A DNA stretch of 64,000 nucleotides. It comes from Yamagishiella unicocca. Taxonomy: Eukaryota > Chlorophyta > Chlorophyceae > Chlamydomonadales > Volvocaceae. The stretch spans positions 1,702,501 through 1,766,500 of the forward strand of contig BDSL01000006.1 in the NCBI GenBank assembly GCA_003116995.1. The letters run 5' to 3'. The notes under the pieces were generated by a model. It was not told where the DNA came from. It made no database searches and was given only the letters and a program-made list of their open reading frames with translations. A program made the position numbers and the translations under genes. Of the stretch, positions 58,007-64,000 are shown one piece after another (the first letter of the stretch is position 1; the number at the start of each line of letters is the position of its first letter).

Positions 58007-61000
58007 ATGATCCTTCCTGCAGCGACTGCTACGCTTCTCACCGATGTAACCGCACCGCCAGCGGTAAAGGTGAAAACAAGTCCCGGCTCGCCAGTTGCTG
58101 AAGAGCGACTCAGCCTGGCGCGACCGGCTCACCTCAATCTAAAGCCCGCTACGGCGCACAAACGCGTGCGTGATGGTGAACTTGTGACACGTAAGTTTAC
58201 CCTGACAAGCGCTTGCTGCTGAACTTCCATGCGTTTCCTTACAATGCTGCTGGCTCTTGTCATACTGCAGTGGCAATGCTCAACGATGTGCGTACCATGT
58301 TTTCTTCCTTGCTAAAGGAATACGCCTATTGGGTGGATGAAACTTGGGTGAGCGACCATATGCATGGTGTACATTTTCCGAATGTGAAGCTCAAACGCGC
58401 CGACGAACTTCCGCAGACCGAACTTCCTAAAACACTGAAGGTGTTCCTATGTATTGAGAAACGTAGACCTGCATGATTGCGTTCCGGCGTTAGGGACTCC
58501 TACCTCCTCTTCCCCTCTCCTCTCCCAGGCCCCCGTCACATGCCAGCGCCCAGCTCCCTGACGTGCTGGATGCCGCATGTTATGTTGTTTACGTCCCTGG
58601 CCAAAGAACCCACCGTATCTCAAAAAAGTACCATGTGCTGCCGTTTGCAGAATTGCAGCCCCGCGACCCTGCCGCGCACTGACCGTGACCCACAATCCCG
58701 GCCCCCCGCCCAGCCCGAGCACCACCCGCCCAGCACCTTCCACCCCACCATTCTACCAGCCCTTCTTTACGTCGCCGCACCGAACTGTACGGCCCGTACC
58801 TTTTCCGCATCCAGGTCACCGGTACCATCCCCGCCGAGCTGCTTGGCACGTACTATCGCAATGGGCCAGCGCTTCACGTCTCAAACCCCAAATATCGCCG
58901 ACACGTCCTGGACGGCGATGGCATGGTGTTCAGCCTCGCGTTCAAGGACGGCCAGGCCTTCTTCCGCAACCGCTACGTGCGCACGAAGGGCTTCGTGCAG
59001 GAGCAGGTACGGCCGAGGCCAACGTGCGCCGCATGTGCGTGTCGTACATGCTGCATTACTAGTCCCGTACCATTCACAATCACGGGCGGCTAGGATGGCT
59101 GATCCCCGGCGGCGCTTGGCGACGACCGCGGTCCGGTCGCGTCCCCGCTGGCTGCCTTTCGACACCCACATCCGACAGCTGTCGTTCTCTAAGATGCGCC
59201 CTTCCCAATTAGCTTTGTCTCAGCGCGCGCTGCACGATCTGACACGCCCGCCGCTCCAGGGGTGGTCCCAACCCCGTCCCTTATCAGTGGAGCGTATCTT
59301 GTTTAGGCGACGTGCATGGTAAGTCCTTACTTGGCTCCTACCCGCCCCTCCCTGGCGCACTCCTCCCGCCCCCCAGGTCGCGGGTCGACCCTTGTTCCGC
59401 AACAGCTTCACCCGCGGCTCTGTCGACGGCAGTCGCCATTTCAACCCCTTCGACCTGAAGTTTAAGAACGTGGCCAACACGGGCGTCCTGCCCTGGGGTG
59501 GCCAGCTATACGCGTTGTGGGAGGTGAGAATCCTCCGCCTGCCTGCCCGCCTGGCCCCACCATCATCACCAGCTCACCGCCAGCTCCTGCTGCTCACCTC
59601 CGGCTGCAGTCCCCGACCTGCGCTTACGGTACCTTCCCCGCCTCGCGCCCGTCCCCCTTCCTCTTCCCCCTTCCCCTGTTCCTCGCCTCTGTCCTCCCAA
59701 GGCCGGCCTGCCGTACCTGATGGATCCCCGGACCCTGGACACGCACCGGGAGACCCGCATGGGCGGACAGATCCGCACCAACACCTTCGCCGCGCACTAC
59801 CGCATCATCACCGAGGAGCGCCTGCAGCACCAGCAGCCGCCGCAGCACCAGCAGCCCAGCCAGCAGGTAACCGCGGGGGGGCAACAGCAGCAGCAGCAGC
59901 AGGCCAGCCAGCAGGTAACTGCGGGGGGGCAACAACAGCAGCAGCAGCAGAAGCCCAGCCAGCAGGTAACTGCGGGGGGGCAACAACAGGCGCCGCGGCG
60001 CCTCCAGCCGACGACGTCAGCGCAGCGGCATCAGCATCAGCACCAGCAGCACCAACGGGGCCCAGCTGCCGCTGCGGCATCGGGCTGGAGCAGCGGCGCC
60101 AGCACCAGCGCCAGCACCAGCACGGGCACGGGCAGCGGCAAGCGGCTGGTGACGTTTTCGAACGACTTCGCGTTCGGCGGTGCTCGCGCCGTGTTCTACG
60201 AGTTCGAGGAGGGCGGGCAGCTGCTGCACGAGACGGAGCACACGTTGCAGGTGCGGGCGGGCGGCTTGGGGCGGGGCTAGGGAGTCGAGCGTTGGGGGAT
60301 TCGAGGGGTTGGGGGGGGGGCTAGGGAGTCGAGTGTTAGGGCGGGGCTAGGGAGTCGAGTGTTTGGGGGGGGACTAGGGAGTCGAGTGTTAGGGCGGGGC
60401 TAGGGAGTCGAGTGTTGCTGCCAATTATGTAGGAATCGAGCAAGGCGTGGAGTTGCCAGCTCGAGGGGCGGGGAGGTGGAAAGGGGCAAGGAGGGAACGG
60501 TCGTGGCTGAGGGCGGGGGCTTAGGGTAGTGGCGTGGCTCGCTCCGGTGCTTGGGCCTGCACTGGGGCCGCCCCGGGCCGTCATGGACTGGGTATGGGTG
60601 TGGGTGAATGCGAAATCCCGCGCCCTCTTCCCCGCTGACCCTTCCCGCCTCTCCGTATGGGCCCCTGCTCGGCGCTGCGGAAATGGCTTGCCTGCTAAAC
60701 CCCTCGCCGCCCCCTCGCCGCCCCCTCGCCGCCCCCTCCCCTGCCTGCAGGGCATCGACCTGGCGGTCATCCACGACATGGTTGTGACGGAGCACTACTA
60801 CGTGCTAGTGGTGGGGCCCATGAAGCTGCACCCCGTCAAGTTCGCAACGCAGGTGAGCGGCAGGAGCAGCAGCGGCCAGCAGCAGGTGCAGTAGCAGCGG
60901 CCAGTAGCAGTAGCAGTGGCCAGTAGCGTAGCAGTAGCAGCGGCCAGTAGCAGTAGCAGTGGCCAGTAGGGTAGCAGTAGCAGCGACCAGTAGCAGTAGC

Positions 61001-62917
61001 AGTGGCCAGTAGCGTAGCAGTAGCAGCGGCCAGTAGCAGTAGCAATGGCCAGTAGCAATGGCCAGTAGCAGCAGCAGCGGCCAGCACCAGTAGGAGTAGC
61101 CTTGCGAAGGCTGTTTTGGGCGGTGAGGACTGATTGCGTGTCAAGCAGGGGACGAAGCCATTGCCGACACGCCCATGACAAGGATCACCAGCGCCTTGCC
61201 CTCGCGGTTTGTGCAGCCAGGAAGCATAGCTACGGTTGAGCAGGCCCACACAATACCGGTAGACAGGGCCGTTCTCCCCCGGCCGCCCACCTCATCTCTC
61301 CTCGCCGCCTACCCCCCCCCTGGCCCCCTCCGCCCGTCCGCCCCTGCCACCCCGCAGTACCTCCTGGGCAGCTGCTCTATCGCCGAGTGCCTGGTGTTCG
61401 ACCCGGAGCAGCCCACCCGCATCATGATGTTCCCGCGACCCGGCCGGCCCAGCGGAAAGGGTGGGTGCGGAGCTAGGAGGAGCCAGACACCCCATGGGGG
61501 AAGGAAGGGGAGGGAGGGGGAACAGCAGGGAGGAGGCGCCACATGGGGAAGGGGAAGCCGGAGGGAGGAGGGAAGAGGCGCCACATGGGAAAGGGGAAGC
61601 CGGAGGGAGGAGGGAAGAGGCGCCACATGGGCGACGGGGCGGCGTGTATGGGAGGGCGGCTGCACATGGTCCCTTTCACCATGCCCCCCCCCCGCTGGCG
61701 CCTACCTGCCAAACCCCGCATAAGGCCCTCTGGCGAGCCTCGTCTCCCTAACCCCTCTCGCCCTTTTCACCCCTTGCTGCCCCCCTCGCGCCCCCCTCGC
61801 AGTCCTCTCCCCCCGCGTGCTGACCGCCGACCCGTTCTTCGTGTTCCACAACGTCAACGGCTACGAGGCGGATGACGGGCAGGTGGTGGTGCTGGACACG
61901 GTGGCGTGGGACGAGGTGTCGTTCGACATGGACCTGTTCGACAAGGAGAAGAAGCGGCTGGAGGGGTTCGTGGGTAGGTGGCGCGGCGGGACGCTGTGTT
62001 GGGACGGGAGCGCGGGAGCTGGGCGGGAGCTGGGCGGGAGCTGGGCGGGAGCTGGGCGGGAGCTGGGCGGGAGCTGGGCGGGAGCTGGGCGGGAGCTGGG
62101 CGGGAGCTGGGCGGGAGCTGGGCGGGGCGAGGGTGATATGTTTGCCGGGGTGCTGCTGGTATTCATGGATGCTGATGCCGCGGTCGGACCTCGACTGTTA
62201 CCGGTAACATGAAACCTCACCACCACCACCACCACCACCACCACAACCGCGCGCCCCTCCCCCCGCTCCCTCCCGTACCCAGGCGGCGCCCGCACCCAGC
62301 TCACCCGTCTGACGTGCGACCTGCGCACCGGCCGCGTGGACCGCCGCGTGCTGCTGCAGCGGACCGTCGAGTTCCCCGCCACCGACCCGCGGGTCACCTC
62401 CCGGCCGCACCGCGTGGCCTGGTTCGTCGCCGACGCCATCGACGACCCCGTGCTCTGGGCCCCCGCCCAGTCCATCGTGCGCCTCAACATGGACCCAGGC
62501 GTCACCCTCCGCCCGGCTGCCGCCGCAGCACTACAACGGACGCCGCAGCCCCTGGCGGCGCCGCGGAGCGGCGCCGCAGGCGCCGCAGGCGCAGGCCCCG
62601 GCGTCGTCTCCGTGGACTCTTGGTACCTGGGCGAGCGCACCTTCCCGGGCGAGCCCATGTTTATCCCGCGGCCGGGGTCCTCCAGGGAGGGCGACGGCTG
62701 GCTGCTGGTGGGCGCGCACAACGCCGCCACGGAGAAGGCTGACGTGCACATCTTCGATGCGGAGGCGCTGTCGGCGGGGCCGCTGGCGACGCTGCACCTG
62801 CCGCACCGCCTGCCGGTCAGCCTGCACGGCGCCTGGGACCCCAACTACCTGGGACCTGACACGGAGGACGCAGCCATGCCGCGGTGGCAGGAGCTGGGCA
62901 GCGTCAGGCCGATGTAG
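58007..62917 (+). CDS. Carotenoid cleavage dioxygenase (RPE65/CCD family)
   Basis: Fe(II)-dependent oxygenase that cleaves carotenoid or apocarotenoid double bonds. Exons: 58007-58190, 58271-58440, 58815-59006, 59377-59523, 59702-60250, 60751-60852, 61358-61460, 61803-61973 and 62283-62917 (about 750 residues), all in phase. Family landmarks: VTGTIPAELLGTYYRNGPAL, LDGDGMVFSLAFKDG, RNRYVRTKGF, GGQLYALWE|AGLPYLMDP. Candidate iron-ligand histidines lie in FAAHYRI, VIHDMVVTEHYY, VFHNVNGYE and the C-terminal LHGAWDP. Exon 5 carries a Gln-rich tandem insertion after the first histidine, and exon 9 an Ala/Pro-rich one. The 58007 start is a best guess; the leader lacks a clear targeting signal. An alternative frame at 58551-58700 could be an extra exon but is not needed. 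Substrate and cleavage position cannot be read from sequence. Confidence 0.9.
59852..59990 (+). repeat. Coding minisatellite, Gln-rich insertion in dioxygenase
   Basis: Three copies of about 42 bases encode PSQQVTAGGQQQQQQ-like units inside exon 5. Each copy contains CAGCAGGTAAC, which also looks like a 5' splice site, so this piece could in part be retained or alternatively spliced intron. The frame is open right through. Confidence 0.8.
60268..60416. repeat. Tandem repeat in dioxygenase intron 5
   Basis: Five to six copies built on CTAGGGAGTCGAGTGTTAGG with G-run variants, between exons 5 and 6. Confidence 0.85.
60868..61090. repeat. CAGTAG/CAGCGGC compound microsatellite in dioxygenase intron 6
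   Basis: Alternating CAGTAGCAGTAGCAG and CGGCCAGTAG blocks, roughly 220 bases, between exons 6 and 7. Repeat-derived poly-Leu and poly-Ala minus-strand frames here are not genes. Confidence 0.85.
61536..61630. repeat. 36-bp repeat in dioxygenase intron 7
   Basis: Three copies of a unit containing GGCGCCACATGGG(A/G)AAGGGG and GCCGGAGGGAGGAGGGAAGA; the last copy is partial. Confidence 0.85.
62018..62126. repeat. 10-bp repeat in dioxygenase intron 8
   Basis: About eleven copies of GGGCGGGAGCT/GCGGGAGCTG, followed by an unrelated (CAC)n run at 62217-62243 just before the last exon. Confidence 0.9.
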
Positions 62918-64000
62918 GTGGGGTTGGGACCGAGCGAACGGGCGGCTGAGCAGCCGTGCCAGGCGGCTGGGCTGGTGCCTGCGGTTGGACGTTACGGTTG
63001 GCGGTTGCCAGGGCCCAGGGCGCGGGGGGTTATTAGTGGGCGGTACACGCGCAGGTTGCGCGGCGGCGCGGTGGCGGCTCCCTGATGTGAGTCGGTGTTC
63101 ATTGGCCGTTATGGCGCGCTGAGTTTGAGGCGGAGGGGTTTAGGGGTTTGGAGTGAAATGGGGAATTAGGCATTCTTGGGGACGCGTATGGAGGGGGGGT
63201 GGCGTTGCAGGGGGTGGCATAAAAACCGTTGACGCGAGAAGGGGGGGAGGCGGCGGGGAGGTGTAAGGGGCTTCGGCCTCGCGGAGTTCGGGCCCATTCA
63301 GGGCTGTGGAGATGAAGAACAAAGCGCCTGATCGAGTAGAGGTGTGAATTGCGTATGCAGCGCCACTAGCGCAGAGCAACATGAGCGGGCAAGAATCGAC
63401 GTACGGAAGGAACGACGACCGCACACCTGCGAATATGGTTTACCGGTAGCAGGAGTTCCAGGGAGGGAGGGTGTGGGCAGGTCGGTATTCGGTAGTGGCG
63501 GGCGGTACAGGCGGGCGGTGCAGGCTGCAGAAGTCTGCGCCAGCCAGAGGCGTCCCAAACGATGGGCGCCTTTTCCATTGCCATCATGGTACAATTTATG
63601 TTAGCCCAGGCGCAAGGCTTTTGTATACTGTGCGTATCTGTATGTGGTTTTCATTGCAGCGACAAGAGAAGGCGTGTGTCTGTGTGTTAATGCGCTGAAG
63701 GGTGCCCCTCGGCAAGCTTGCACCCAAGCGCTTGCGCGACTCCCTTGATTCTTCGAGTCAGTAGGATAGAGCCTTGATCCAGCGAACTTGCAGCTCCCAA
63801 CGCTGGCACCTTATTTCTGGGTACGCTAAGTTTTTATCGTTGGCGTGTTGGGCGTTGTCGGTTGTCGGTTTGCGAACAAGGGGTTGCGCCTATGTGCGCC
63901 GCCAGGCCGCGTCGTGTTGTGCACGGGTGTCACGGTCCCTGTTGGGCTAGGAACATACGTTTCGGGGGAGCATCATCATGTCTTCCTCCCTAATATGTTA
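62918..64000. other. 3' flank, no gene recognised
   Basis: Contains a TGTAA at 63262-63266 that may end the dioxygenase transcript, and at about 63205-63245 the GGCATAAAAACCGTTGACGC repeat shared with the first intron of the window. The last 500 bases are less GC-rich and hold no frame that I can support. Confidence 0.5.
63262..63266 (+). promoter_or_regulatory. Possible TGTAA polyadenylation signal
   Basis: Exact TGTAA 345 bases after the dioxygenase stop. It lies beside a dispersed repeat, so the assignment is moderate. Confidence 0.4.

Noticed and set aside
58551..58700. Extra dioxygenase exon in the 58.6 kb region
   Set aside because: The frame is open, but direct joining of 58440 to 58815 gives a continuous, family-typical sequence (LPKTLK then VTGTIPAELL), so the extra exon is not needed.

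Overview
The window is nuclear DNA of a GC-rich green alga, most likely a chlamydomonadalean or volvocine species. The genes are split by many short introns with GTGAG/GTGCG-type donors and C/T-rich CAG acceptors. Proteins carry long Ala, Gln, Gly and Pro runs, several genes are followed by the algal TGTAA polyadenylation motif, and simple repeats fill introns and spacers. Nothing looks bacterial or viral. All gene models were built by hand from reading frames, splice signals and intron phase; for every full model the exon lengths sum to a multiple of three. Start codons of first exons and a few internal exons remain uncertain.

Layout. 1-1801 (+): 3' part of an EMB8/ABHD-type alpha/beta hydrolase, followed directly by a (GCA)n tract. 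4070-14452 (+): a very large Ala-rich coiled-coil protein, not recognised. 14.5-18.6 kb: no gene seen; minisatellites, a split direct repeat and a possible retroelement remnant. 18640-25049 (+): a second large, mostly disordered protein, not recognised. 27930-33512 (-) and 33929-39139 (+): two GH32 beta-fructofuranosidase (invertase-like) genes, head to head over about 420 bp. 40487-42455 (+): a small unrecognised protein with a mitochondrial-type presequence. 42956-43875 (+): a plant-type [2Fe-2S] ferredoxin in three exons that simple ORF calling misses. 45313-49516 (-): an ARC6-like plastid-division protein that ends just after its membrane segment. 51179-55926 (+): a meiotic-clade-like AAA ATPase. 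58007-62917 (+): a carotenoid cleavage dioxygenase. The last 1 kb holds only 3' flank and repeats.

The genes do not form one pathway. Several point to plastids (ferredoxin, ARC6-like, carotenoid oxygenase, possibly one invertase), but clustering is not evidence of joint function in this kind of genome. The invertase pair is the one clear functional unit: paralogues with matching exon phases and all three GH32 catalytic motifs, where one copy has an extra exon resembling a transit peptide and the other has a long low-complexity insertion.

A non-LTR retrotransposon family is scattered through the right two thirds as short, apparently 5'-truncated 3' ends. They are recognised by a shared terminal sequence ending in TAACCGTTACAACAAC. 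Most copies sit in introns, including a cluster of three in one invertase intron and an opposed pair in two introns of the AAA gene.
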